64,000 bases of DNA from Flavobacteriales bacterium UBA7690 (GTDB lineage Bacteria > Bacteroidota > Bacteroidia > Flavobacteriales_F > PHOS-HE28). The notes under the pieces are model-generated. The model saw only the letters and a list, made by a program, of their open reading frames with translations. It did not search any database and was not told the DNA's origin. The stretch covers positions 62,751 through 126,750 of the forward strand of contig DLGQ01000039.1 in assembly GCA_002482775.1 (NCBI GenBank), written 5' to 3'. Shown piece after piece: positions 1 to 8,897 of this stretch. A program made the position numbers and the translations under genes. How positions within the stretch are numbered: position 1 is the stretch's first letter; each line of letters opens with the position of its first letter.

Positions 1-375
1 ATCGGCATGGGTGGGGGTTACGCCGAAGGACTTGAAGCAGGACAACTGCTCTTCCAATTCGCGCTGAACATCGTTGGGGTCGATCTTCCCGCGCAACGCC
101 GCCCTGACCAATTCCCTGCGCGAGCGGAATTCGCCTTGCGCATCTGTAAGCGTTGATGGGCCAACATTGGAACGCCCTTCGGTGATGCAGAAATGAAGAC
201 CGATGCCCAGACCGGGATGATCCTTCAAGCGACGCACCGCATCATCCGTTCCCGGCATGTGTACCATGAGGGTGGCCGAAGTGAGGTTGCCGGCCCGGAA
301 CACGTCGAAGATCGCTGTGTTCACCGAAGGGCACAGACCCAGGTCGTCGGCGTTGATGATGAGCTGCTGAGGCAT
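1..375 (-). CDS. ChbG/YdjC-like carbohydrate deacetylase, partial (C-terminus off the left edge)
   Basis: The 125 visible residues start MPQQLIINADDLGLCPS, the N-terminal metal-binding signature of the YdjC/ChbG family (ADD at residues 9-11). A second histidine lies in GIGLHF near residue 60, and the fragment ends with TPTHAD, another metal-site motif of the family. Known members remove acetyl groups from N-acetylated sugars, using a divalent metal. The gene is divergent from the ACP-FkbH cassette, so it may trim sugars of the same surface glycan; that is inference. An in-frame ATG at 399 would add eight residues; 375 is preferred because family members begin a few residues before the NADD motif. 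The reading frame is open to base 1. Confidence 0.85.
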   Translation of the reverse strand, partial: MPQQLIINADDLGLCPSVNTAIFDVFRAGNLTSATLMVHMPGTDDAVRRLKDHPGLGIGLHFCITEGRSNVGPSTLTDAQGEFRSRRELVRAALRGKIDPNDVQRELEEQLSCFKSFGVTPTHAD

Positions 376-467
376 GCTGCGCGGGAGCAAAATACGCATG
401 CGATCACTTCGTGTTCCGTAGCGACGCACAGCGCGTTGCTCGGCCCGGGCCTACTTGCTGCGCCGAG

Positions 468-475
468 TATATTTG
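468..475 (+). promoter_or_regulatory. Candidate Bacteroidota -7 box (TATATTTG)
   Basis: Perfect match to the TAnnTTTG -7 consensus of Bacteroidota primary-sigma promoters, 12 bases before the ACP ATG at 480. Transcription would start very near the start codon, giving a short-leader or leaderless mRNA. No convincing -33 TTG box is seen at the usual spacing. Confidence 0.35.
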
Positions 476-479
476 CCAC

Positions 480-782
480 ATGCCCACCGCCACTCCCGAA
501 GCCATCGAGGACCTTACCCGTTCCGTACTGGCCCGGATGAACGACGACCTTCCTGCATCGGACCGTTTCAGCACCGACCCCACCACGGTGATCATCGGGG
601 ACGGCGGTGTGCTGGACTCGCTGGGGATCGCTAACTTCATCGTGGGCATGGAAGAGGCGTTGGAAGATTCCTATGGCGCATCGGTCTCCCTGTCGGACCA
701 GGACCTCACCGGCTTGTTCGACGCGCCCCATGTCACGGTGCGCTCCTTCGCCACCTTCGTACACGGCCGGATCAATTCCTGA
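480..782 (+). CDS. Acyl carrier protein
   Basis: This 100-residue protein has the acyl-carrier-protein pattern: a short helix-rich domain with the phosphopantetheine attachment serine in DSLGI (Ser47). It ends two bases before an FkbH-type gene, and that pairing is the strongest clue to its job: FkbH proteins load a three-carbon or similar acyl unit onto a dedicated ACP. It therefore probably carries an acyl group destined for a surface glycan rather than serving fatty-acid synthesis, and it differs in sequence from housekeeping AcpP, whose site is usually DSLD. An upstream in-frame extension to 411 exists, but the conserved domain begins after 480. Confidence 0.85.
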   Translation: MPTATPEAIEDLTRSVLARMNDDLPASDRFSTDPTTVIIGDGGVLDSLGIANFIVGMEEALEDSYGASVSLSDQDLTGLFDAPHVTVRSFATFVHGRINS

Positions 783-784
783 GG

Positions 785-2458
785 ATGGGCGACGTGCGTA
801 CGGAGCTGCTGCTGGTATCGGACTTCAACCTGGCCAACTTCGCTGGCATCCTGCGCAGCCGCGAGAGCTTGCCGTGGACGCCACGTCTAGCCCCGTTGGA
901 CCAAGTGGTGTCCGCATTGAGCGCGCCCACCTCCTCGGATGCATCGGCATTGGTGTGGACACGGCCCGAGCGCATTTCCGCCGAGTTCCAACGCGCCCTT
1001 CAATACGTGCCAGCCGATGTGGAACGATCGCTCGCCGAGGTGGATGGCTTCGCCGATGTCCTGCTGAACGCCGCACGGCACCATCGCCTGTTGTTCGTGC
1101 CCACGTGGCAGATCCCGCTGGCATATCGTTCCGGAGTTAGCGAATTGCGCTACGGCCACGGCCTGCATGGCTTGCTCGCGCAAATGAACATGCGCTTGGC
1201 CCAACGCGTGGCCGATGCACCGAACATACACCTGATGCATACCGCGCGGTGGTTGCAACAAGCTGGTGATGGTGCATGGTCCGACCGGTTGTGGTACATG
1301 ACCAAAACACCGTTCAGCAACGCGGTGTTCCAAGCGGCGGCCGCTGATCTGCAAGCCATGGCCGATCAGCTCGGCGGACGTTCCGTGAAGTTGATCGTGC
1401 TGGACCTGGACGATACGCTCTGGGGCGGGATCGTGGGTGATGATGGATGGGAGAACCTCCACCTGGGCGGCCACGATGCAACGGGCGAAAGTTTCACCGA
1501 CTTCCAACGCACGTTGAAGGGGTTGAAGGAACGCGGCATCCTGCTGGCCATCGCGAGCAAGAACGATGAATCGGTAGCGTTGGAAGCGATCGACAAGCAC
1601 CCGGAAATGGTGCTGCGCCGCGATGACTTCGTTGCCATGCGGATCGACTGGAACGACAAAGCCAGCAACATCGCCGACATGGTGCGAAGCCTGAACATCG
1701 GGCTGCAGTCGGTGCTGTTCATAGATGACAATCCGGTGGAACGCTCCCGTGTGCGCGAGTTCCTGCCCGAGGTACATGTGCCCGAATGGCCCGCGAACAA
1801 GCTGTTGTACGATAGCGCATTGCGCAGCCTGCCGCTCTTCAACCTGGATACGCTGAGCGCGGAAGACACACAACGCACCAAACTATACCAGGACGAGGCT
1901 GAGCGCGAACGCACCCGCGCCGGGCATACCGATGTGGAGGATTGGCTGCGATCGCTGGAGACTGAGGTGGTCGTAGCGCCGTTGAACGATGCGGACTTCA
2001 CCCGGGTGCATCAGCTCTTCGGCAAGACCAACCAGTTCAACCTGACCACCTACCGCTGGACGGAACACGAACTACGCGAACGGATGGCGGATCCGCTACG
2101 CCCCATCTGGTCCTTCCGTGTGCGGGACAAGTTCGGCGATGCAGGGCTCACCGGCATTCTGGGCTTGTACCTGAAGGACCCTTCTACCGCAGTGATCAGC
2201 GATCTGGTGCTGAGCTGCCGTGTGATGGGCCGTAAAGTGGAAGAGACCTTGCTGCATGTGGCTACGGAACAGGCGCGTAATGCGGGGAAGATCGTGGTTC
2301 GTGCAGACTTCATTCCCACGCCGAAGAACAAGCCGTGCCTGGAATTCTTGCAGCGCTCGGGATTCGACCAAGCAGGCGCATCGTTCACGTGGCACACGGA
2401 TCGCCGGTATGAGCGACCGTCCACCTTGGCGTTGACCTTGGGCCCTTCGCCTGTTTGA
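785..2458 (+). CDS. FkbH-like HAD-family acyl-loading protein
   Basis: The 557-residue protein has the FkbH layout: an N-terminal region, a HAD-fold domain with the DLDDT motif at residues 207-211 followed by LWGG, a second HAD motif in FIDDNPVER, and a GNAT-like C-terminal third. Characterised FkbH proteins dephosphorylate 1,3-bisphosphoglycerate and load the glyceryl unit on an ACP; others activate different acyl units. The ACP gene ends two bases upstream and a large GNAT gene follows at once, so the three probably act as an acyl-activation and transfer cassette for polysaccharide decoration. The substrate cannot be read from the sequence. Confidence 0.88.
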   Translation: MGDVRTELLLVSDFNLANFAGILRSRESLPWTPRLAPLDQVVSALSAPTSSDASALVWTRPERISAEFQRALQYVPADVERSLAEVDGFADVLLNAARHHRLLFVPTWQIPLAYRSGVSELRYGHGLHGLLAQMNMRLAQRVADAPNIHLMHTARWLQQAGDGAWSDRLWYMTKTPFSNAVFQAAAADLQAMADQLGGRSVKLIVLDLDDTLWGGIVGDDGWENLHLGGHDATGESFTDFQRTLKGLKERGILLAIASKNDESVALEAIDKHPEMVLRRDDFVAMRIDWNDKASNIADMVRSLNIGLQSVLFIDDNPVERSRVREFLPEVHVPEWPANKLLYDSALRSLPLFNLDTLSAEDTQRTKLYQDEAERERTRAGHTDVEDWLRSLETEVVVAPLNDADFTRVHQLFGKTNQFNLTTYRWTEHELRERMADPLRPIWSFRVRDKFGDAGLTGILGLYLKDPSTAVISDLVLSCRVMGRKVEETLLHVATEQARNAGKIVVRADFIPTPKNKPCLEFLQRSGFDQAGASFTWHTDRRYERPSTLALTLGPSPV

Positions 2459-2460
2459 CC

Positions 2461-3516
2461 ATGGCCGCCAGCGAGCCTACCACCCGTAGCAACATCGTGG
2501 CTGGTTCGGCTGTGCCGTTAGAAGCCATCCTCACTTTCGCACGGCACACTTACGGCCCAAGTTCGCATCAGGCGAAGGAGGCCTTCTACCGCTGGTGCTA
2601 TACGGAGAACCCCAACTGTACCGATGGCCTTGGTGCAGCGTGCGTGGCCACCACCGAGAACGGACGCGTAGTGGGCATGATGGACAAACTGTACATGGAA
2701 TGGAACGTCCATGGCACCCTCATGCGCATCCCTTCCACGGGCAACTTCGCCATAGACCCCGATCATCGTAAAGGCGGACTTGGCCTACGACTGATCATGC
2801 ACTATATGCGCGGTGAGGCGCACGTACTGGTGAACGGGGCCAATGCCAATAGCGCACCCTTGTTCCGTGGGCTGAAGTACCAAGAGTTGGAAGGCACCTA
2901 CTGGGGCTTGGTGATCCACTCGCGGTTCCGCGCTGCTTGGAGGCATCTGCTTAACCGCATCGCTGGTGCTACGCCAAGAGCGTTGAAGATCTCCGAGCGT
3001 TCTGCTTTTGACGGACACACGTTGACAGGTACACCGGACGCCGATCTCCTGAAGCAACTCGCCGACCTGTTGAACGCTCCACGTGCCGGTGTGAAGCTGC
3101 GCTGGACCCCGGAAACCGTGCGCTGGCGGTTCTTCCACCCTTCCGGACCACGGCACCTCTTGCTCTACCGAGCGGATGGAACAGGAACGCTCCGTTCGGC
3201 CATGTTGCTTTCCACCGGTGCCCGTCGTGGGCTCCGCATCAGCCGGGCGATCGCGTACCACTCCACCTCCACCACCGATCTGGAGCCCTTGTGGCGCGCG
3301 GCGATCGCAGCGACACGGTCCTTGGGCATCGATGTGCTCGCCGGTTTCACCCATGTGCCGGAGGAAGCGCGGATGATGACCGACCTCGGCCTGCGCAAGA
3401 GCGCCGCACCACCCGCTACGTTCTTCTTCCACAAGCGCCGCGGTGATGCCGAGAACTTCCAAGACTTCCTGGTCCAAGGCGCTGCTTCCGACCTCGGCTT
3501 GGAAGCGATCGCGTAG
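2461..3516 (+). CDS. GNAT-family acyltransferase, large
   Basis: The 351-residue protein has one clear GNAT acyl-donor loop, FAIDPDHRKGGLG, with RKGGLG at residues 103-108. The C-terminal half is divergent and may be a second, degenerate GNAT fold. It begins three bases after the FkbH stop; a TTG at 2455 overlapping that stop is a possible alternative start. Context suggests that it takes the acyl group from the upstream ACP, or from acetyl-CoA, and transfers it to a sugar amine or hydroxyl. The codon pattern matches its neighbours. The acceptor and donor are unknown. Confidence 0.75.
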   Translation: MAASEPTTRSNIVAGSAVPLEAILTFARHTYGPSSHQAKEAFYRWCYTENPNCTDGLGAACVATTENGRVVGMMDKLYMEWNVHGTLMRIPSTGNFAIDPDHRKGGLGLRLIMHYMRGEAHVLVNGANANSAPLFRGLKYQELEGTYWGLVIHSRFRAAWRHLLNRIAGATPRALKISERSAFDGHTLTGTPDADLLKQLADLLNAPRAGVKLRWTPETVRWRFFHPSGPRHLLLYRADGTGTLRSAMLLSTGARRGLRISRAIAYHSTSTTDLEPLWRAAIAATRSLGIDVLAGFTHVPEEARMMTDLGLRKSAAPPATFFFHKRRGDAENFQDFLVQGAASDLGLEAIA

Positions 3517-3618
3517 CCCGTTCGTTCCTTCCAACGGCATGGTTCGGCGCAGGAAGGACACCTTTTCGGTGGAAAGCCGTCTTCCTTCCGACCTTTACAA
3601 CGCGATGTCCAAAACCGT

Positions 3619-4425
3619 ATGATCGATCTGGTACCCACGGCAGGGCTGTGCAACCGCATGCGGACCATTGATGCCGCACTTACGCTGGCGGAGCGGCTCC
3701 AGCGCCCGTTGCGCATACACTGGATGCCGAACAAGGACGCGCAATGCCGGTTCAGCGACCTCTTCCAACCGATCCCCGGCGTGCGTGTGGTGGAAGGAAT
3801 GCGCAGAGCATCGCGACTGGCCGTGCGCTTCGGCAAACGCCATGAACTGATGGAGAGGGTGGGCAAATTGACCAGCACCACCTACTACAACTGGGACGAG
3901 AACCAACGGCTGGAACACGATGCCGCTGCGTTGACGCCCATCGCCCGCCGACGCCACACGCACATCATCAGCTACTGGCGCTTCCTGGATCGGCCGGACA
4001 AGTTCACCGCGTTCAAACCACTACCTGCCCTGCAACAGCGGATCGATGAGGCCACTGCATCGTTCGACAGCCACACCATCGGGGTACACATCCGGCGATC
4101 GGACAACGAGAAGGCCATCGCCACCAGCCCCACACACCTCTTCGAACAAGCCATGCAACAGGCGATCGATGCGGATGGCGCAACACGCTTCTACCTCGCC
4201 ACGGATTCCCAGGAGACGAAGGCGCTCATGCGGGCACGCTTCGGCGATCGCATCATGACCTCCGAGGACCACGCTGAACGCACCAGTGTCGCAGGCATGG
4301 AACACGCGTTGGTGGAGCTCTATACCTTGGCCCGCACTTCCCGCTTGTTCGGTTCGTTCTTCAGTTCGTACTCTCGCACCGCCGCCGAGATCGGGCGCAT
4401 CGAGGAAGTGACCATCAAGCTTTGA
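3619..4425 (+). CDS. Fucosyltransferase-like glycosyltransferase
   Basis: The 268-residue protein carries IGVHIRRSDN, with HIRRSD at residues 157-162. This matches the HxRRxD-type nucleotide-sugar motif of alpha-1,6-fucosyltransferases and NodZ-like enzymes. A further match is the C-terminal FGSFFSSYSRTAAEI, like the conserved serine-rich GDP-binding segment of that superfamily. The N-terminus DLVPTAGLCNRMR also resembles the GLGNR-type start of such enzymes. It probably transfers fucose or a related deoxysugar to a glycan in the cytoplasm. Protein O-fucosyltransferase-like or unrelated GT-B activity cannot be ruled out. It sits between the acyl cassette and an FkbM methyltransferase. Confidence 0.65.
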   Translation: MIDLVPTAGLCNRMRTIDAALTLAERLQRPLRIHWMPNKDAQCRFSDLFQPIPGVRVVEGMRRASRLAVRFGKRHELMERVGKLTSTTYYNWDENQRLEHDAAALTPIARRRHTHIISYWRFLDRPDKFTAFKPLPALQQRIDEATASFDSHTIGVHIRRSDNEKAIATSPTHLFEQAMQQAIDADGATRFYLATDSQETKALMRARFGDRIMTSEDHAERTSVAGMEHALVELYTLARTSRLFGSFFSSYSRTAAEIGRIEEVTIKL

Positions 4426-4444
4426 CCGACCAACCCCATCGCCC

Positions 4445-5230
4445 ATGAACCGCTCCACCCTGAAACGCGTCGCCAATGCCATCGTGGGCGAGACCGCAGC
4501 CTACAAGCTTGCTCGCTTGGTCGAGAAAAAGGACCCGAAAGAGGTGGAAGCGGATCTTGCCCGCCAACGGTTCTATGGCACCTTCGTGAAGAAAGGAGAC
4601 CTCTGCTTCGATGTGGGCGCCAACGTTGGCAACCGTGTAGGGCCGCTCTTGAGCGTGGGTGCGCGAGTGGTGGCCGTGGAGCCCCAGCCGGGCTGCCAAC
4701 GGGTGTTGCGCCTGCGCTTCGGCAAACGCATCACCGTGGTGCCCAAAGGCCTGGCGACGAAAGAAGGCACCATGCAAATGCACCTCTCGGAGAACCATGT
4801 GCTCTCCTCCTTCTCCAAGGAATGGATCGATGCGGTGAAGAGCGCACGGTTCAACAACACCAATTGGGACAAGACCATCACCGTTCCAATGACCACCTTG
4901 GATACGTTGATCGCGGAGCATGGGCGGCCGCATTTCATCAAGATCGATGTGGAAGGTTTCGAGACCGAAGTACTGGGCGGACTGACGAGCCCCGTGCCTT
5001 GGATCAGTTTCGAGTACACCGTGCCGGAGCAATCGGACAAGGCCGTAGCGTGCGTGGAGATCATCCACCGCAACGACCCTTCTGCACGCTTCAACTACAG
5101 CAAGGGAGAGAGCATGGTGGTGGCCTTGGACCAGTGGATGTCCGCTGCGGAAATGATCACCCACATCACCGGCGACGTGTTCCGGAGCTCGGGCTTCGGA
5201 GACATCTACGCCCGGGGCGCGGGACATTGA
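4445..5230 (+). CDS. FkbM-family methyltransferase
   Basis: The 261-residue protein has the class I SAM-binding motif FDVGANVG at residues 55-62, the acidic motif AVEPQP, and the FkbM hallmark FIKIDVEGFETEVL. FkbM enzymes O-methylate hydroxyls of sugars or natural products; in polysaccharide loci they usually methylate glycan residues. It follows the fucosyltransferase-like gene by 19 bases and ends 27 bases from a convergent gene, with a small terminator-like hairpin between. It is probably the last gene of the operon that starts with the ACP. Confidence 0.88.
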   Translation: MNRSTLKRVANAIVGETAAYKLARLVEKKDPKEVEADLARQRFYGTFVKKGDLCFDVGANVGNRVGPLLSVGARVVAVEPQPGCQRVLRLRFGKRITVVPKGLATKEGTMQMHLSENHVLSSFSKEWIDAVKSARFNNTNWDKTITVPMTTLDTLIAEHGRPHFIKIDVEGFETEVLGGLTSPVPWISFEYTVPEQSDKAVACVEIIHRNDPSARFNYSKGESMVVALDQWMSAAEMITHITGDVFRSSGFGDIYARGAGH

Positions 5231-5249
5231 ACAACACTACTGCTGGACC

Positions 5250-5268
5250 AAGCCGTCCTAGGCTTTTT
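5250..5268 (+). terminator. Candidate intrinsic terminator after the FkbM gene
   Basis: A short stem AAGCC/GGCTT with a six-base loop runs straight into TTTTT on the plus strand. It lies between convergent stop codons and overlaps the last codons of the minus-strand gene. A five-base-pair stem is weak, so this is a modest call. Confidence 0.45.
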
Positions 5269-7177
5269 CTGCCAGCACCTCGTCGTAGACCTTGATCATG
5301 GCCCGGGCGACGTTGTCCTGCGAATAGCGCGCACCGGCCGCTGCGGCAATGGCCGTGCGGTCGAAGGTCACTTCGCCACGAACGATCCGGGTCAACGCAT
5401 CGGCGAACGCCTGCACATCGCCCGGCGCGCACAGGATACCGTTGGTATGATCTATCAATTCGGGCACACCCCCTACCGCGTGGCTCAAAACCGGCGTGCC
5501 ACTGGCCAAACTTTCGATGATGATGCACGGCAGATTCTCCGTCTTCGTCGGATGCACCAACAAGTGCGCATGACCTAGGAAATGCGCGATCTCCGGCTTC
5601 AACTGGTAGCCGCGGAAGTTGACCTTCACCTTGCCCTCCAACGCGCGCGCGTGCACCTTGATCTTCTCCATGGGTTCGCCATCCCCGATCCAATCGACCT
5701 CAAGCGAAGCCGCTACATCCGAAGGCAACAGGTGCAACGCATCCAAGAACAACAGCGGATCCTTCAGCCAAGACCACCGGGCGGCCAGGACGATCCTGAA
5801 CGGCGCAGGTGCTGCCAAATCCATGGGGCGGAACAAGGGTGATGCCACGTTGGGTACTACAGCGATCTGCTCCTGGCGAACACCGTATTCGGAGACCAAC
5901 GTATGGGCCAGGTCGTGGGAGACCGGCAAGACCCGCTTGATGGACTTGTGGGCGAACCAACGACGGATGCCCTCGCGCAACACGGCCGGGTCGCCGAGCT
6001 GCCCACTGTTTATACCGATGCGGTAAAAGGAACTATGCTCCGTAACCACGACAGGAAGGCCAAGTGAAGCGGCTACCGGGGGGAAGCAGGCGGTGCTATC
6101 GGTGCGAACATGCACATGGGCGATGCGGAAGGCGTAGCGTGCGGAAAGATCTTCCACGATGCGGCGGTAGTAGCGGCGCACCAAAGCGTCATGTACGCCA
6201 AAACGCCGAACGGGTGTGCGGATGATGGCCTCGCAGACGACCACCTCCCCATCACGCGATTCCACGAACGACACGCCCGGAGAGCTCCCCTTTTCCACCA
6301 CCACGCGCACCACCACCACTTTGCGATGCCGGGCCAAGGCCTGTGCATGCTCCCAGACGTAAACCCCGTTGTGCGGATTTCCCGGCAAGGGCCACCAATC
6401 AACAATGAAAAGCACAGCGTCTTGCTTGGTTCCCGGGTTCTGCACGGTGGCGCCACCACCGACCAAGCGGGAGAACCGACCGGCCATCGTCCGCTTGGGT
6501 CGCTTCAGTTTCACGGGAAGGTCCGTGTCGTAACGATCGATGAACAGCACAGCCGCATCGTTGCTGTTCTCCAACCACAGGCCATAGTGCTCCACGAAAC
6601 GCAGGTACAGACCCGCGTTAGAAAGCTTGGGCGCCAATTCTGCCAAGTGGATCTGCTGGTCGATGACCTGCAAACGCTCCGGATGGTGCTGCTGAAGCCA
6701 ATGGATGTGCTGTGGCGAAGGGATATGCACCACGATGGTGCCTCCCGGGGCAAGCAAAGACGCCAACTTCTTGAACAGCTCACCGTGGTGATCCAACGGG
6801 ATATGCTCCAGCACATCGGGCAGTACGATCAGGTCGAAAGCCCCGTCAACTTCCAGCGCCACGATATCGCCCACCACGAAATCCACGTTCTGATGGCCCT
6901 TCAACCGCTGCCTAGCCGCCTGAACGCTTCGCGGGCTGATGTCGTTCGCCAAGAGGGTCCCGGTGGTCACCACTTGAGCGATCAGTTCTGTTTGGGTGCC
7001 TACCCCACATCCGATCTCCAGCACGCGCGAGCCCGCATGCATGCCTGCCTTCCGCAGCCACACCATGATGCTACGGTGGCGCTCGTTGACCCCAATGGCC
7101 ACCTGCTGATCCACGTATTCATCATAGAACCGCTCCACCTCTGAAGGCGCGGCCGGTGTTGGTCGGGTCGGTTCCAT
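5258..7177 (-). CDS. Methyltransferase-glycosyltransferase (GT4) fusion
   Basis: The 639-residue protein joins two enzymes. Residues about 1-230 are a class I SAM methyltransferase (LEIGCGVG at 53-60, DVLEHIPL, a GGTIVVHIPS strand). Residues about 255-639 are a GT-B glycosyltransferase of family 4, with the EX7E pair at Glu547 and Glu555 (ENLPCIII-ES) and a VPELI loop. A linker near 230-255 separates them. Fusion suggests that the sugar is methylated as or just after it is added, which is one way chain length can be capped; that is inference. No frameshift or internal start is evident. It is transcribed with the flippase gene upstream (25-base gap). Confidence 0.88.
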   Translation of the reverse strand: MEPTRPTPAAPSEVERFYDEYVDQQVAIGVNERHRSIMVWLRKAGMHAGSRVLEIGCGVGTQTELIAQVVTTGTLLANDISPRSVQAARQRLKGHQNVDFVVGDIVALEVDGAFDLIVLPDVLEHIPLDHHGELFKKLASLLAPGGTIVVHIPSPQHIHWLQQHHPERLQVIDQQIHLAELAPKLSNAGLYLRFVEHYGLWLENSNDAAVLFIDRYDTDLPVKLKRPKRTMAGRFSRLVGGGATVQNPGTKQDAVLFIVDWWPLPGNPHNGVYVWEHAQALARHRKVVVVRVVVEKGSSPGVSFVESRDGEVVVCEAIIRTPVRRFGVHDALVRRYYRRIVEDLSARYAFRIAHVHVRTDSTACFPPVAASLGLPVVVTEHSSFYRIGINSGQLGDPAVLREGIRRWFAHKSIKRVLPVSHDLAHTLVSEYGVRQEQIAVVPNVASPLFRPMDLAAPAPFRIVLAARWSWLKDPLLFLDALHLLPSDVAASLEVDWIGDGEPMEKIKVHARALEGKVKVNFRGYQLKPEIAHFLGHAHLLVHPTKTENLPCIIIESLASGTPVLSHAVGGVPELIDHTNGILCAPGDVQAFADALTRIVRGEVTFDRTAIAAAAGARYSQDNVARAMIKVYDEVLAEKA

Positions 7178-7202
7178 TGATCGCTAGGTCGACGTCCGGT
7201 GG

Positions 7203-8510
7203 CTAACTCCGCCAGAGGCGTCCGATATCCGCCGGAAGCAGGATGAAATAATTCGCCATGGGTATCCGGAGCCTGTAGGTTACGGCCCATAGGACCACCG
7301 CGAACACCACAAAGTTAGCTACCGCCGATGTGACGGAAGCACCAAGGAGGCCATGCTCCGGAATGAGCCATAGATCCATCCAGACCGTGCAGGCCAGGCC
7401 CAATAGGGATGCAGCCAGATTGTAGATGAGCTTACCACTGCGAATGACCAACAGCGCCAGAAGCTTCGTGGCACTACCGAAAAGCACGCCGGGCAGAAGC
7501 AGCTGGAACGCTCGCACGGACCCCGTGAACGCTTCTCCGTACAACAACGGCAGCAACCAGCTAGAAAGGGGCACGGCCACGATGCCGCCCAAGAACACCA
7601 AGGTGAACACCAACCGGGAATAAAGCACGAACTTGGGCAGTACCGTTCCCAGCTCCTCTTTGATCAGGTGCGGGTTGAGCACCTGCACCACCGCGTTGGG
7701 CACCATGAAGAAGAGTTGGATCGTACCCACGGCCACCGCGTAAAGGCCGAGTTCGGACATTCCCTTGAACTCGCTCAAGAACCACACGTCCATGCGGTAA
7801 TGCAATTGGTGGACAAGGCTAGAGACATATCCCAATGCGGAGAAGACGAGCATGCTGCGCAACAGTGGCCCATCCCATACGAAGCGAGGCCATACACCCA
7901 CCAGCGCCACATAACAGACCAACCAGGCGATCGCCAAGGCACATTGGGAAAAGATCGCGATGTACAAGACCGGTTCGATGTTCCCGGCGCCTCCCTGGCC
8001 ACTCACGGCCAAAAGCCCACCATACAAGCTCACCAGCAAGATGGCTGATACCAGGTTCATCCGGTTCACCACTTTGAACTTGCGCAAACCGATGAACAAG
8101 GAAACCACCCAACCTTGGAAAACAGCATACAGGATGGCCCAGGCGAGATAGATGAGATACAGCCGCCGACCACCTGTGCCGGGTAGCAGCAGATCCAGCC
8201 CGATGACACCGCTGAACGCGAGCCCTACGAGACCCAGTACCACGATGGCCCCCAACAACAGCATCGAGAGAGAGGCACCGATGATCCGCTCGCGCGCATA
8301 CTCCCCTTTGGATAGCAGGTACACCAAGGTGACCGGTATGTTGAACGACAGTAAGAAGGTCAACACCGTCACATCGGCCTGCAACAACGAGTAGATCCCA
8401 CGCCCTTCTTCTTCCAGTATCCGGGTGATGCATAACCCTGTGAAAAAGCTCATCACCACGGTGGAGACCAAGGTGGAAAAGCTGGCTAGTATACTGTTGC
8501 GAAGCGTCAT
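7203..8510 (-). CDS. Wzx-like polysaccharide flippase
   Basis: This 435-residue, very hydrophobic protein has about twelve predicted membrane helices and the N-terminal LRNSILASFSTLVST pattern of O-antigen/polysaccharide export (MATE/MOP superfamily) proteins. Such proteins flip lipid-linked glycan units across the inner membrane. It is the first gene of a two-gene minus-strand unit with the methyltransferase-GT4 fusion, divergent from the methyltransferase/glycosyltransferase run at 8898. A second flippase lies at 35352-36845, so two glycans, or two export steps, are likely. Confidence 0.85.
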   Translation of the reverse strand: MTLRNSILASFSTLVSTVVMSFFTGLCITRILEEEGRGIYSLLQADVTVLTFLLSFNIPVTLVYLLSKGEYARERIIGASLSMLLLGAIVVLGLVGLAFSGVIGLDLLLPGTGGRRLYLIYLAWAILYAVFQGWVVSLFIGLRKFKVVNRMNLVSAILLVSLYGGLLAVSGQGGAGNIEPVLYIAIFSQCALAIAWLVCYVALVGVWPRFVWDGPLLRSMLVFSALGYVSSLVHQLHYRMDVWFLSEFKGMSELGLYAVAVGTIQLFFMVPNAVVQVLNPHLIKEELGTVLPKFVLYSRLVFTLVFLGGIVAVPLSSWLLPLLYGEAFTGSVRAFQLLLPGVLFGSATKLLALLVIRSGKLIYNLAASLLGLACTVWMDLWLIPEHGLLGASVTSAVANFVVFAVVLWAVTYRLRIPMANYFILLPADIGRLWRS

Positions 8511-8897
8511 GCTCGATCACCTGCGGACATGACCGTTCCCCGGATCGATGTGGCCGGATCAAGCACCGGTGTCCAACCATGTGCCCGGCGAAATTACAAA
8601 TGACCGAACACCGGGAAGCGCACCGGGATCGATCGATGAACGATCGCCATGTAAAACCCCGCACCGGTCCACATATCACTGGATCTCCGGCATACGGCCG
8701 ATCCAACCCTTTCTGCGCCCCAACACCCCACACCTCCATATCACCGGTGTGAGTGGCCCGTAGTTACATGGCCAGGGTAATATTGAACACTGCTCCCGAA
8801 GAACATCCGCAATTGCCATATACACTGGCGAGTGCCTTGTGCAGCCTGCCCAGTGCGTCCTCAATGCTACATTGCGCTTCTGAACCGCCGCGCAACC
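8511..8897. other. Divergent intergenic region, 387 bases
   Basis: It separates the divergent flippase and methyltransferase genes and must contain promoters for both. TAATATTG at 8778-8785 resembles a -7 box for the rightward genes, and CACT-GGCG-AGTG downstream of it is a small hairpin in the would-be leader. The in-frame upstream extension of the methyltransferase (from 8832) has no conserved features. I see no small gene or RNA here. Confidence 0.4.

Noticed and set aside
6110..7144. 344-codon open frame antisense to the methyltransferase-GT4 fusion
   Set aside because: No conserved sequence; the minus-strand enzyme has intact motifs throughout this interval.
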